Below, piece after piece: positions 17,717 to 26,409 of a stretch of DNA of 62,304 nucleotides. Each line of letters opens with the position of its first letter. Position 1 is the stretch's first letter. Source of the DNA: Acidobacteriota bacterium (lineage in GTDB: Bacteria > Acidobacteriota > Terriglobia > Acidiferrales > UBA7541); assembly GCA_003225315.1 (NCBI GenBank), contig QHZD01000028.1:157917-220220 (forward strand), read 5' to 3'. Made by a program: the position numbers and the translations under genes. The notes under the pieces were generated by a model. It was given only the letters and a program-made list of their open reading frames with translations. It had not been told where the DNA came from and ran no database searches.

Positions 17717-18208
17717 ATGGGGAATGGGATTACAATGCCCGCTATGACCTGCTTGTTCTATCTGTTCGTTCTCATTGCTGTAACCGGCCCAACAGTTTTC
17801 ATGTGGAGTTTCTGGCGCGATGCAAAGGGGCGTCAGTGGAATTACACTACTGATACCAGCCGCGAGATGTATGTTGATGTGGTGAAAACTCTCATCACGG
17901 CTTCAGGTATCGGGGTTGCGCTGGTCGCATCTGCTTCCGGACGCGCCTTGGACAGCATTGCGAAGTTTTCCGCGCGGGTTGGTGTAGTTTCTCTGATTGT
18001 CTGTATTTCTGCTTCTCTAGTAACAATGCTTGCGCTGACTCGTGGGCACGAGAGGGCACGGTCGCGGAACATAGAAGCCGGAAGGAGCGGCGAGGAGGGA
18101 CAACTCTTGGATTTTGAATTGCTGTTCATTCTGATTCCCGGCGGTATCGCCCTTGCTTCGTTTCTCGTTGGCATCCTCTTTCTTGGCCGCGTCACATTCC
18201 ACACCTGA
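17717..18208 (+). CDS. Hypothetical membrane protein
   Basis: I do not recognise this 163-residue protein. It has about four hydrophobic segments: CLFYLFVLIAVTGPTVFMW (11-29), ITASGIGVALVASA (57-70), VGVVSLIVCISASLVTMLAL (89-108) and LLFILIPGGIALASFLVGIL (134-153). A charged linker (HERARSRNIEAGRSGEEG) separates the last two. Alternative starts are the ATGs at 17735 and 17744. Codon use is less GC-biased than in flanking genes. With the next gene it sits between the tRNA-Arg gene and its displaced 3' fragment, so acquisition by transfer is possible. Confidence 0.6.
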   Translation: MGNGITMPAMTCLFYLFVLIAVTGPTVFMWSFWRDAKGRQWNYTTDTSREMYVDVVKTLITASGIGVALVASASGRALDSIAKFSARVGVVSLIVCISASLVTMLALTRGHERARSRNIEAGRSGEEGQLLDFELLFILIPGGIALASFLVGILFLGRVTFHT

Positions 18209-18242
18209 AGCGTCCAAAATTCGCCGTTCCCTGTGAGGCAGC

Positions 18243-18539
18243 GTGATCGTCATATATATCCAGAAAAATTGGCTAGACACAATAGGTGACGTTAAGAACA
18301 TGATCCTTGTTCGTTCAGAAGATGAAAACTATATTTCCGTACTTGCTATGGAGAAGAAACTGACTGCAGGCTACCCGTTCGTTGAAGCGAACCTAATCCG
18401 CAAGATGGATGACGATGAGCCATTCTTGCCAGCGAAGATTCCTTTTTCTCTGATTTCAGGCATCTTCGACTTGACAAAGAAGGAAACGGAAAGCAGGTTT
18501 GGATTCGTTACTGCTAAGAAAAAGAGTAAGAGAACATAA
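18243..18539 (+). CDS. Hypothetical small soluble protein
   Basis: A 98-residue frame with a GTG start preceded by GTGAGGCAGC. It is Lys/Glu-rich and lacks signal or membrane segments; the tail is KKKSKRT. No domain is recognised. It follows the membrane protein by 34 bases on the same strand and shares its lower GC content, so the pair may be one transcription unit. The reading frame ends shortly before the tRNA-like fragment at 18697. It could be an orphan gene of a degraded integrated element. Confidence 0.45.
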   Translation: MIVIYIQKNWLDTIGDVKNMILVRSEDENYISVLAMEKKLTAGYPFVEANLIRKMDDDEPFLPAKIPFSLISGIFDLTKKETESRFGFVTAKKKSKRT

Positions 18540-18696
18540 TTCTCTCAGGCAATCGTGCGCGGAAATAGCTGCCCGTCTTTTGTCAGGGTTCGCAGCGGAA
18601 AAAGAGTGCAAAGCGTAGCGACGCAAACGAGCGGTTTCCTGTTGGTTTTCTTGCACTTCCTTGTGTATTTTTGTGCCGCGTGAAGCTCGGAGTTGC

Positions 18697-18729
18697 GCTT
18701 CGAACCAGAGGGTCGGGAGTTCGAGTCTC
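18697..18729 (+). repeat. Displaced 3' fragment of tRNA-Arg
   Basis: 33 bases are identical to 16404-16436, covering half of the anticodon loop through the T-arm, in the same orientation. The acceptor end is not conserved (CCGCCCTGACG instead of TCCGGGCGC) and no 5' half is present, so it is not a functional tRNA. Direct tRNA 3'-end repeats are what integration at a tRNA leaves behind; no integrase is seen in the 2.3 kb between. Confidence 0.75.
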
Positions 18730-18841
18730 CCGCCCTGACGAACATCTGCCAGAGATTTGCTTTGGGATGGAAAATGAGTAGAGTAGCGGTTCGCGGAGAG
18801 ACCCTGCGTTGGCAGGGCGTCTGGATGTGGTGAGTGGCTCC

Positions 18842-19082
18842 GGCGCACAGCCTGAAGGCTGTGCCACTAAAGGTAACGGGTTCGGCGCACAGCCTGAAGG
18901 CTGTGCCACTAAAGGTAACGGGTTCGGCGCACAACCAGGAGTGGCTGTGCCACTAAAGGCAACGGGTTTGGCGCACAGCCAAGAGTGGCTGTGCCACGCA
19001 GGGATAATGCGCGGCGAGTGGATTAGTGTTGGCAGGTAGCAGAATAAGCGCACAGCCAAGAGTGGCTGTGCCACGCAGGAAT
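18842..19082. repeat. Cluster of five REP-like hairpin repeats
   Basis: Four units lie in tandem from 18842 with periods of 42, 42 and 44 bases, and a fifth begins near 19048. Each has a near-perfect stem: GCACAGCC-TGAA-GGCTGTGC in the first two and an AAGAGT loop in the last two. The stem is followed by CACTAAAGG or CACGCAGG. The repeat lies between the tRNA fragment and the sugar isomerase gene. It encodes no gene; open frames through it are artefacts. Confidence 0.88.
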
Positions 19083-19132
19083 AATGCTGACGCAGGAATG
19101 CACAACAGCGGCGCAGTTGTGTTGAGGGGACG

Positions 19133-20188
19133 ATGAGGACGATCAGAGGGCCGGCGATATTTTTGGCGCAGTTTGCTGGGGATGCGGCGCCATTTAACAG
19201 TTTGAAGAGCATCGCGGCGTGGGCCGCGAAGCTCGGCTACAAAGGCGTGCAAATTCCGTCGTGGGATGCGCGGCTGTTTGATTTGAAACGCGCGGCGGAG
19301 AGCAAGGCGTACTGCGACGAGATTCGCGGGATTGCGGCAGGTTGCGGATTGGAGATTACGGAACTCTCGACGCATCTGCAGGGTCAATTGGTGGCGGTGC
19401 ATCCTGCTTATGACGCGGCGTTCGATGGATTTGCGCCGGAGAAAATGAGAGGAAATCCGAAAGCGCGGCAAGCGTGGGCAGTGGAGCAATTATTGTTCGC
19501 AGCGAGAGCGTCCGCGAATCTGGGACTCACCGCGCATGTTTCCTTCTCGGGGGCGCTGGCGTGGCCGTACATTTATCCGTGGCCGCAAAGGCCAGCGGGG
19601 CTGATTGAAACGGCTTTTGATGAGCTGGCGAAGCGGTGGCGTCCGATCCTGGATGCGTTTGATAAAGCGGGAGTGGACCTGTGCTTTGAGATTCATCCGG
19701 GCGAGGATTTGCATGATGGGGTTACGTTTGAAATGTTTCTGGAGCGCGTGGGAAAGCATCCGCGATGCAATATTCTCTACGACCCCAGCCATTTCGTGCT
19801 GCAGCAGCTTGATTACCTGGAGTTCATCGACCTGTATCACAGCCGCATCAAAATGTTTCACGTAAAGGATGCGGAGTTTCGTCCGACGGGGCGGCAGGGG
19901 GTTTACGGGGGATACCAGGCTTGGGTGAACCGGGCGGGGAGGTTTCGGTCCCCCGGAGACGGGCAAGTGGATTTCGGGGCGATCTTTTCCAAGCTGACAC
20001 AGTATGACTTTCCGGGTTGGGCCGTGCTGGAGTGGGAGTGCTGCGTCAAGAGCAGCGAACAAGGAGCGGCGGAAGGGGCGCCGTTTATCCAGCGGCATAC
20101 CATTCAGGCGGCGAGCAGGTCGTTTGATGATTTCGCGAGTTCAGGAGCAGATCAGGGGGCGAATCGAAGGATGCTGGGGCTGGAATAG
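19133..20188 (+). CDS. Sugar phosphate isomerase/epimerase-like TIM barrel
   Basis: 351 residues of the xylose-isomerase-like TIM-barrel superfamily. Metal-site patterns are visible: ELSTHLQGQL, AHVSFSG, LCFEIHPGEDLHDG (a Glu ligand and His), CNILYDPSHFVLQQLD and IKMFHVKDAEF (the typical His-Val-Lys-Asp strand). A TTGAGGGGACG ribosome site supports the ATG. It is followed after 190 bases by a Gfo/Idh/MocA dehydrogenase on the same strand. That pairing is typical of inositol, deoxy-inosose or ketosugar catabolism, where one enzyme oxidises and the other isomerises. The exact sugar is unknown. Confidence 0.85.
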   Translation: MRTIRGPAIFLAQFAGDAAPFNSLKSIAAWAAKLGYKGVQIPSWDARLFDLKRAAESKAYCDEIRGIAAGCGLEITELSTHLQGQLVAVHPAYDAAFDGFAPEKMRGNPKARQAWAVEQLLFAARASANLGLTAHVSFSGALAWPYIYPWPQRPAGLIETAFDELAKRWRPILDAFDKAGVDLCFEIHPGEDLHDGVTFEMFLERVGKHPRCNILYDPSHFVLQQLDYLEFIDLYHSRIKMFHVKDAEFRPTGRQGVYGGYQAWVNRAGRFRSPGDGQVDFGAIFSKLTQYDFPGWAVLEWECCVKSSEQGAAEGAPFIQRHTIQAASRSFDDFASSGADQGANRRMLGLE

Positions 20189-20228
20189 CGCTCTAGAATT
20201 AACGGTGAACAGAAAGAAAAATCATTAA

Positions 20229-20272
20229 CACAGAGTTCACAGAGCCAAAAGCACAGAGAACACAGAGAGGAA
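20229..20272. repeat. Interspersed ACAGAG repeat
   Basis: ACAGAG occurs four times within about 45 bases of the gap between isomerase and dehydrogenase genes, separated by 3, 8 and 3 bases. It is followed by GTGGCAAGCCCCGCCAC, a small inverted repeat. This looks like a dispersed intergenic repeat rather than a regulator site. Confidence 0.5.
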
Positions 20273-20376
20273 AAGGCGGGCGTGGCAAGCCCCGCCACTA
20301 CAAAGAGTTTTTCAAGCTGCGGAATTAGGACAACGGATTGCGTGCTACGAAATGGGATTGAGATGGGAAGAGGGAC

Positions 20377-21561
20377 ATGACGGCAAACACAAAAGGTAAT
20401 GGAACGAAGCGGAGGCTGCGGCTGGGGATGGTGGGCGGCGGGCCGGGAGCGTTCATTGGGGCGGTACACCGGATTGCGGCGCGGATGGATGACCGGTTTG
20501 AGCTAGTGGCGGGGGCGTTGTCGTCGAATCCCGAGCGAAGCCGAGCCGCTGCGCTGGAGCTGCACATCGCGCCGGAGCGGGCTTATGGAAGTTTTGCGGA
20601 AATGGCGGCGGCGGAAGCGAAGAGGCCGGATCGGATTGACGCGGTGTCGATTGTTACGCCGAATCACGTGCATTTCGGGCCCGCGAAGGCGTTCCTGGAG
20701 GCGGGAATCCATGTGATCTGCGACAAGCCGCTGACCACGACGGTGGAAGATGCGGTGGCGCTGGCGGGGATCGTCAAGAAGAGCGGGCTGATCTTTGGCT
20801 TGACGCACAATTACACCGGCTATCCGCTGGTGCGGCAAGCGAGAGAGATGGTGCAGGCCGGGGAGCTTGGGCGATTGCGCGTGGTGCAGGTGGAGTATGC
20901 GCAGGACTGGCTGACGACGGCAGTCGAGGCAACCGGCAATAAACAGGCGGTTTGGCGGACCGATCCGGCGCAAAGCGGGCCGGCGGGTTCGCTGGGGGAC
21001 ATTGGGACGCACGCGTACAACATCGCGTGCTTTGTGACCGGGTTGCGGTGCGAACAGGTGGCGGCAGAGGTTTCGATTTTCGTGCCGGGGCGGCGTCTTG
21101 ATGACAACGTGCAAACGCTCTTGCGGTTTGAGGGCGGGGCGCGAGGAATGTTGTGGGCGAGCCAGGTTGCTACGGGGAACGAGAATAACTTGCGCTTGCG
21201 GGTCTACGGGGAAAAGGCGGGACTCGAGTGGGGGCAAGAGAATCCGAATTATTTGCGGTTTACTCCGTACGGCAAGCCGCCGGTAACGATTAGCCGGGCA
21301 GGGGCTGGGGCGACAGCTTCGGCGAAGCATGCGAGCCGCATCCCGTCCGGACATCCGGAAGGGTACCTGGAGGCATTCGCGCAATTGTATGCGGATTTGG
21401 CGGAGCAGATTGCGGCGCGAAATGCGGGGCGGGCTGCGGCGGCGTCTTCGCTGCTAGTGCCGGGAGTGACGGAAGGCGTTGAAGGAGTGCAGTTTATTGA
21501 GGGAGTGCTGAAGTCCTCGAAACAGAATTCAGGATGGGTGAAGCTGCAGACGGCGGACTAG
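20377..21561 (+). CDS. Gfo/Idh/MocA family dehydrogenase
   Basis: A 394-residue NAD(P)-dependent oxidoreductase. The Rossmann motif is GMVGGGPGAFIG (17-28) and the family signature is IHVICDKPLTTT, where DKP stands in for the usual EKP. GPAGSLGDIGTHAYNIACFVTG follows in the C-terminal alpha/beta domain and includes the conserved GDIGxH catalytic His. The C-terminus has the usual HPEGYLEAFAQLY. It pairs with the isomerase upstream, suggesting oxidation of a sugar or cyclitol hydroxyl to a ketone that the isomerase then processes. An ATG with weak upstream GGGAAGAGGGAC is used. Confidence 0.9.
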   Translation: MTANTKGNGTKRRLRLGMVGGGPGAFIGAVHRIAARMDDRFELVAGALSSNPERSRAAALELHIAPERAYGSFAEMAAAEAKRPDRIDAVSIVTPNHVHFGPAKAFLEAGIHVICDKPLTTTVEDAVALAGIVKKSGLIFGLTHNYTGYPLVRQAREMVQAGELGRLRVVQVEYAQDWLTTAVEATGNKQAVWRTDPAQSGPAGSLGDIGTHAYNIACFVTGLRCEQVAAEVSIFVPGRRLDDNVQTLLRFEGGARGMLWASQVATGNENNLRLRVYGEKAGLEWGQENPNYLRFTPYGKPPVTISRAGAGATASAKHASRIPSGHPEGYLEAFAQLYADLAEQIAARNAGRAAAASSLLVPGVTEGVEGVQFIEGVLKSSKQNSGWVKLQTAD

Positions 21562-21677
21562 GATTGGCACAAGGCAAGCCCCCGCCCCAGGCCGGACAAG
21601 CGGTACTGACCCTTGTTCGGAGGTGGGACAAGTAATCCCATTTCCGGTCGATTTGGCAGGGAGTTGGAGAAAGAAGC

Positions 21678-21694
21678 CTGGCTAAGCCATTGAA
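21678..21694 (+). promoter_or_regulatory. Weak sigma-54-like -24/-12 candidate
   Basis: CTGGCTAAGCCATTGAA keeps TGGC and TTG at the spacing of a -24/-12 element but has GA instead of GC at -12. A second imperfect site, TTGGCACAAGGCAAGC, lies at 21564-21579. Both are upstream of the adaptor gene of a cluster that encodes its own sigma-54 activator, which is the only reason to list them. Confidence 0.22.
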
Positions 21695-21759
21695 AATGAG
21701 TATAGTTAGCGAAAGGAACCTGGGGCCGGAGAGTTGCGTTCTACTAGGTATCAATATAT

Positions 21760-23013
21760 ATGGACATCCAACGACCATCTAACGCTCGCGCCAAGAAGAT
21801 CCGCAGGATCGTTTATGGCACTGCCGCGCTCCTCCTTCTGGGAGGAGTAACCTATGGACTCTCGAAACTCCGGCCCGCCGCGCCAAGCGTCGACCGGGCC
21901 ACGATCTGGCCAGATGAAGTGAAGCGCGGGCCCATGGTAGTGGAGCGGCGCGGCTTGGGAACGCTTGTGCCCGAAGACATCCGGTGGATCGCCGCACAGA
22001 CGGACTCGCGAGTGGACCGCTGGGTGTTGCGCCCCGGGGCTATCGTCAAGCCAGATTCCATCATTATGGAACTGAGCGATCCAACGCTGCAACGAGAGGC
22101 GCTGGACGCGGAATACCAGCTCAAGGGAGCGGAAGCGGACTTCGCAAACCTCAAAGTGCAGGTGGACAGCGACCTGATGAACCAAAAGGCGGCTGAAGCC
22201 GCCGTGCGCAGCGATTACGAGCAAGCCCGCCTGCAACATGACGTAGACGAAAAGCTATACAAAGAAGGGATCGGGTCAGACCACATCAGGAATTTATCGA
22301 GAGTGAAGGAAGAACAGCTAGCCATTCGGCTAAAGCTGGAGAGCGAAAGAACCGCAGTGGCCGCGGATTCGGCGAAAGCGCGACTGGCGGCACAGCAGGC
22401 AAAAATCGATGAGCAGAAAGCGCTTTATCAACTGAAGAAGGGCCAAGTGGATGCGCTGCATGTTCGAGCGGGGATCAACGGCGTATTGCAACTGGTGCCA
22501 GTGGAAGTCGGCCAGCACATAACGCCCGGCACAAACCTGGCGCGCGTGGCCGATCCGAAGAAACTCAAAGCGGAAATCAAGATTGCGGAGACGCAGGCGA
22601 AAGATGTGCTGATTGGGCAAAAGGCAACTATTGACACGCGGAATGGCATAGTGAACGGGCATGTTTCGCGAATCGATCCGTCCGTCGTGAACGGTACGGT
22701 GACCGTGGACGTGACCATCACGGATCCCCTGCCGAACGGGGCGAGGCCGGATTTGAGCGTGGATGGAACTGTGGAGATTTCGAACATAAAGGACGTGCTT
22801 TACGTGGGGCGGCCGGTGCACGGGCAGGAAAACAGCACGATCGGAATTTTCAAGGTTACGGAAGACGGATCCGAGGCTACGCGCGTCAATGTAAAGTTGG
22901 GGCGAAGTTCGGTGAATACGGTCGAGATTCTGGAAGGATTGAAGGTCGGGGACAAGGTGATCCTGTCGGACATGTCAGCCTGGGACAACTTTGACCGAGT
23001 CCGCTTGAAGTAA
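21760..23013 (+). CDS. HlyD/MacA-type membrane-fusion adaptor
   Basis: The 417-residue protein has one N-terminal membrane anchor (IVYGTAALLLLGGVTYGL). It is followed by a split biotinyl-lipoyl domain, a long alpha-helical hairpin (about 120-235, rich in Ala/Glu/Gln), then beta-barrel and membrane-proximal domains ending in EILEGLKVGDKVILSD. It belongs to the periplasmic adaptors that link an inner-membrane MacB/ADOP permease to an outer-membrane exit duct. It is first in a plus-strand cluster with two permeases, two ATPases and a two-component system. No TolC-like gene is present in the window, so the duct must be encoded elsewhere. Confidence 0.9.
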   Translation: MDIQRPSNARAKKIRRIVYGTAALLLLGGVTYGLSKLRPAAPSVDRATIWPDEVKRGPMVVERRGLGTLVPEDIRWIAAQTDSRVDRWVLRPGAIVKPDSIIMELSDPTLQREALDAEYQLKGAEADFANLKVQVDSDLMNQKAAEAAVRSDYEQARLQHDVDEKLYKEGIGSDHIRNLSRVKEEQLAIRLKLESERTAVAADSAKARLAAQQAKIDEQKALYQLKKGQVDALHVRAGINGVLQLVPVEVGQHITPGTNLARVADPKKLKAEIKIAETQAKDVLIGQKATIDTRNGIVNGHVSRIDPSVVNGTVTVDVTITDPLPNGARPDLSVDGTVEISNIKDVLYVGRPVHGQENSTIGIFKVTEDGSEATRVNVKLGRSSVNTVEILEGLKVGDKVILSDMSAWDNFDRVRLK

Positions 23014-23104
23014 TGCCGCCCTTCGAGGGCGCTTCGGAATTCAGGATTCCCGATTTCTGCGCCCGCTAAGAAATCGCAAGGGCGCCCGGCGGAGGATGGT
23101 AGAG

Positions 23105-25615
23105 ATGCACACGCTCTTGCAGGACGTGCGCTACGGCCTGCGGATGCTCGGGAAGAATCCGGGCTTTACCCTCATTGCGATTCTGACGCTAGCGCTGGGC
23201 ATCGGCGCGAACACGGCGATCTTTTCCCTGCTCAATCAAGTGTTGTTGCGGCGGCTGCCGGTTCGGAATCCGGGCGAACTGGTCATTCTGAAATCGCCTG
23301 GACCGAAACGCGGGCACGTTTGGAGCGATGGCGACGACTCGGAGGTTTTTTCCTACCCGTTGTACAAGGGGCTGGCGAAGAACACGGCGGTTTTCGATGG
23401 AGTGATCGCGCGGTATCCGTTTTCGGCGAGCATTGCGAGTCATGGGCAAACGGAGCGGGGCTCTGGGGAGCTTGTGACTGGGAATTATTTTGATGTGCTC
23501 GGAGTGCGGCCGGTCCTGGGTAGAGTGCTGTCGCCAACAGACGATGACGTGCAGGGGGCACATCCCGTAGTTGTGCTCAGCCATTCCTACTGGATGCGGC
23601 ATTTCGGCGGGGATGCGGGAGCGTTGAATCAAGCGATTCTGGTGAACAACACGGAAATGACGATTGTGGGGGTTGCTCAGGCAGGATTCAGCGGCGTCCA
23701 GGTGGGACAGACGCCGGACATTTTTGTGCCCATGACCATGAAGGGGCAGATGACGCCGATCCGCAATGGATTGGATGACTGGAATGATTCGTTTTTGGCG
23801 GTGCTAGCGCGGCTGAAGCCAGGCGTCACCGTGGAGCAGTCGCAAGCGGGGATCAACGTCGACTACCCGGGGCTGCTGGAACAGCAGGCGGCAACTCTCA
23901 AATTTCGCAAGGGTGGAAAAGACGAAAAGGAGTTCCTGAGCAAGAAGATTGTGCTGGCTCCCGGGGCGCAGGGGAGGACTGTTCTGCAGCGCGATTCGGG
24001 GCCGGCGCTGATGGCGTTGTTTGCGATGGTGGCGCTGGTTCTGCTGATTGCATGCACCAACGTGGCGAATTTGCTGTTGGCCAAGGCGGCGGCACGGCAG
24101 CGCGAGTTTGCGATTCGCTCGGCGCTGGGAGCTTCACCTGGACGGATGATGCAACAACTGCTGGTGGAAAGCTTCCTGTGCGCGCTGGGGGGCGGGGCTC
24201 TGGGGCTGATTTTGGGCACCTGGACAATGAACATTTTGACGCAAGCGGTCGTTTCTGAAGGTGGAGTCCAAGGGATCACCAGCCGAGTGGATGGGAGTGT
24301 ATTGGGATTTGCCGCCGCAGCGACGGTAGTTTCGGCGCTGCTATTCGGGCTGATTCCGGCGTGGCGGGCGACAAGAGCGGGCGTTTCGCAGATGCTGAAG
24401 GATCAAGGCTCGACGACGTCCGCCGGACCGGGTCACGTGCGATTCCGGAAGTACCTGGTTGCGGGACAGGTGGCGTTCACCCTGCTATTGCTGACAGGCG
24501 GAGCGCTATTTGCGCGGACGCTGTGGAATTTGAGGAAACAAAACCTGGGATTGAGCACGGAGAACCTGATCACGTTTTCGATTGCGCCACAGTTGAGCGG
24601 GTATGACGAAGCCAAAACAGTGGCGCTCGTCGATCAGTTGAGGGAAAAGCTGGTGGCGCTGCCGGGAGTGCTGGGGGTGGGGTCATCGCAGATTCCAATA
24701 CTGGTCGGAACCGATATGGGCACGAACATCACCGTGGAGGGGCGTCAAAACCTGGATACCGACGACCGGCATGTGAATTATGACGCGGTGAGCCCAAATT
24801 ATTTTTCGACCATGCGCGTGCCGTTGCTGGCCGGCCGCGAATTCAACGCTGGAGATACGGCCACGAGCACGAAAGTGGCGATCATCAATGAGGCCATGGC
24901 AAAAGAGTTTTTTGCGAAGAGAAACCCCATCGGGGTACACCTGGCCATGGGCTCGGGGAACGACATCAAGTTCGACATAGAAATCGTGGGTGTGGTGAAG
25001 AACTGGAAACAGGAACATGTCCGGACGGCGGACCGGCCTTATTTCTTTCGACCATATTCGCAGTTTGGAAAACTCTTTGGCATGAGTTTCTACCTGCGCA
25101 GCCAGCAAGACCCCCTGCTGATTGCGAATACCATGCGGGAAACGGTTCGGGGAACGGATGCGAACTTACCGGTGTACGACCTGAAGACGGTACAGCGCGT
25201 GCTGGATGAAGATTTGTTTGCAGAGCGCGTGATCGCGGGGCTTTCCGCAGCGTTTGGCGGGTTGGCGGCGCTGCTTGCTGCGCTGGGAATTTACGGAGTG
25301 CTGGCGTACCTGGTGGTGCAGCGCACGCGGGAGATTGGAATTCGATTGGCGCTAGGAGCGGCTACCGGGCACGTGAGAATGCTGGTGTTCAAGGAAGTTG
25401 GATGGATGGTGCTGGCGGGTGCGCTGGCAGGATTGCCCGCGGCCTACGGGCTGGCGCGGCTGAGCGAGTCGCTGCTGTATGGGGTACACGCGGGAGATGC
25501 GGCGGTGTATGTGGCATCGATGGGGATCATCTGCCTGGTGGCGTTTGTCGCGTGCTACATTCCATCGCGGAGAGCGACGCGGATCGATCCTATCGTGGCG
25601 CTGCGATATGAGTAG
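23105..25615 (+). CDS. ADOP-type ABC permease 1
   Basis: 836 residues. The ATG at 23105 is nine bases after GGAGG; the ATG at 23096 touches that site and is rejected. The N-terminal stretch LLQDVRYGLRMLGKNPGFTL is the ADOP signature, followed by LALGIGANTAIFSLLNQVLL as the first helix. Two MacB-core/FtsX units are present: a periplasmic core at about 60-270 with FtsX helices at 290-420, then a second core at 450-680 with helices at 700-830 and the closing IPSRRATRIDPIVALRYE. This doubled architecture is the acidobacterial duplicated orphan permease. Here it is not an orphan, since ATPase genes follow. Confidence 0.93.
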   Translation: MHTLLQDVRYGLRMLGKNPGFTLIAILTLALGIGANTAIFSLLNQVLLRRLPVRNPGELVILKSPGPKRGHVWSDGDDSEVFSYPLYKGLAKNTAVFDGVIARYPFSASIASHGQTERGSGELVTGNYFDVLGVRPVLGRVLSPTDDDVQGAHPVVVLSHSYWMRHFGGDAGALNQAILVNNTEMTIVGVAQAGFSGVQVGQTPDIFVPMTMKGQMTPIRNGLDDWNDSFLAVLARLKPGVTVEQSQAGINVDYPGLLEQQAATLKFRKGGKDEKEFLSKKIVLAPGAQGRTVLQRDSGPALMALFAMVALVLLIACTNVANLLLAKAAARQREFAIRSALGASPGRMMQQLLVESFLCALGGGALGLILGTWTMNILTQAVVSEGGVQGITSRVDGSVLGFAAAATVVSALLFGLIPAWRATRAGVSQMLKDQGSTTSAGPGHVRFRKYLVAGQVAFTLLLLTGGALFARTLWNLRKQNLGLSTENLITFSIAPQLSGYDEAKTVALVDQLREKLVALPGVLGVGSSQIPILVGTDMGTNITVEGRQNLDTDDRHVNYDAVSPNYFSTMRVPLLAGREFNAGDTATSTKVAIINEAMAKEFFAKRNPIGVHLAMGSGNDIKFDIEIVGVVKNWKQEHVRTADRPYFFRPYSQFGKLFGMSFYLRSQQDPLLIANTMRETVRGTDANLPVYDLKTVQRVLDEDLFAERVIAGLSAAFGGLAALLAALGIYGVLAYLVVQRTREIGIRLALGAATGHVRMLVFKEVGWMVLAGALAGLPAAYGLARLSESLLYGVHAGDAAVYVASMGIICLVAFVACYIPSRRATRIDPIVALRYE

Positions 25616-25690
25616 GCGCGAATCCGATTTTGCTTTGTGATTGGGTGCAAGTGAACCGAGTTTCCGAGATCGAAAACGAGAGGAGAAAAC

Positions 25691-26395
25691 ATGACAGACG
25701 CAACGCTCATCAAGATGGAAGGCGTGAAGAAAGTTTTCTATACCGATGAGGTAGAGACGCACGCCTTGTCCGAGATTCACTTGGAGATCAAGAAAGGGCA
25801 GTACATTTCGATCGCCGGGCCTTCGGGCTGCGGCAAGTCGACATTGCTCTCGATCCTCGGGCTGCTCGATTCACCAACGGGTGGCGAATACACCCTAAAC
25901 GGGCAGCCGGTGGCGAATCTCTCGATCAGCGAACGCACGCGGATCCGCAACCGCGAGATTGGATTTATTTTCCAGGCGTTCAACCTAATCGGCGATTTGA
26001 CCGTTTATGAAAACGTGGAGCTACCGTTGACCTATCGTGGCACGAGCGCGGCGGAGCGGAAGCAGAAGGTACAGCACGCGCTGGAACGCGTGGGAATGGC
26101 CCACCGGCTGCGCCACTACCCGTCGCAGCTTTCCGGCGGTCAGCAGCAGCGCGTTGCCGTGGCACGCGCGCTGGTCGGTGATCCGCTGATCCTAATGGCT
26201 GACGAGCCTACTGGAAACCTCGACTCGAAGAACGGTGAAGCGGTCATGGAGCTGCTGCGCGATTTGCACCGCAACGGCGCGACCGTTTGCATGGTCACAC
26301 ACGACCAGCGCTACGCGAATTTCGCCGAGCGCACGATTCACTTGTTTGACGGCCGCATCGTCGAGGAAACGCAGGAAGCGCGCGTCGGGGCATAA
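25691..26395 (+). CDS. ABC transporter ATPase, MacB/LolD type (1)
   Basis: A 234-residue nucleotide-binding subunit with Walker A GPSGCGKST (43-51), Q-loop IFQAFNL, signature LSGGQ (147-151), Walker B LILMADE (166-172), D-loop NLD and switch His in MVTHDQ. A strong GAGAGGAGAAAAC site precedes the ATG. It lies between two ADOP permeases and would energise one or both, coupling cytoplasmic ATP hydrolysis to mechanotransmission across the membrane as in MacB. All catalytic residues are intact. Confidence 0.95.
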   Translation: MTDATLIKMEGVKKVFYTDEVETHALSEIHLEIKKGQYISIAGPSGCGKSTLLSILGLLDSPTGGEYTLNGQPVANLSISERTRIRNREIGFIFQAFNLIGDLTVYENVELPLTYRGTSAAERKQKVQHALERVGMAHRLRHYPSQLSGGQQQRVAVARALVGDPLILMADEPTGNLDSKNGEAVMELLRDLHRNGATVCMVTHDQRYANFAERTIHLFDGRIVEETQEARVGA

Positions 26396-26409
26396 CGCCG
26401 AGGCGGCTC

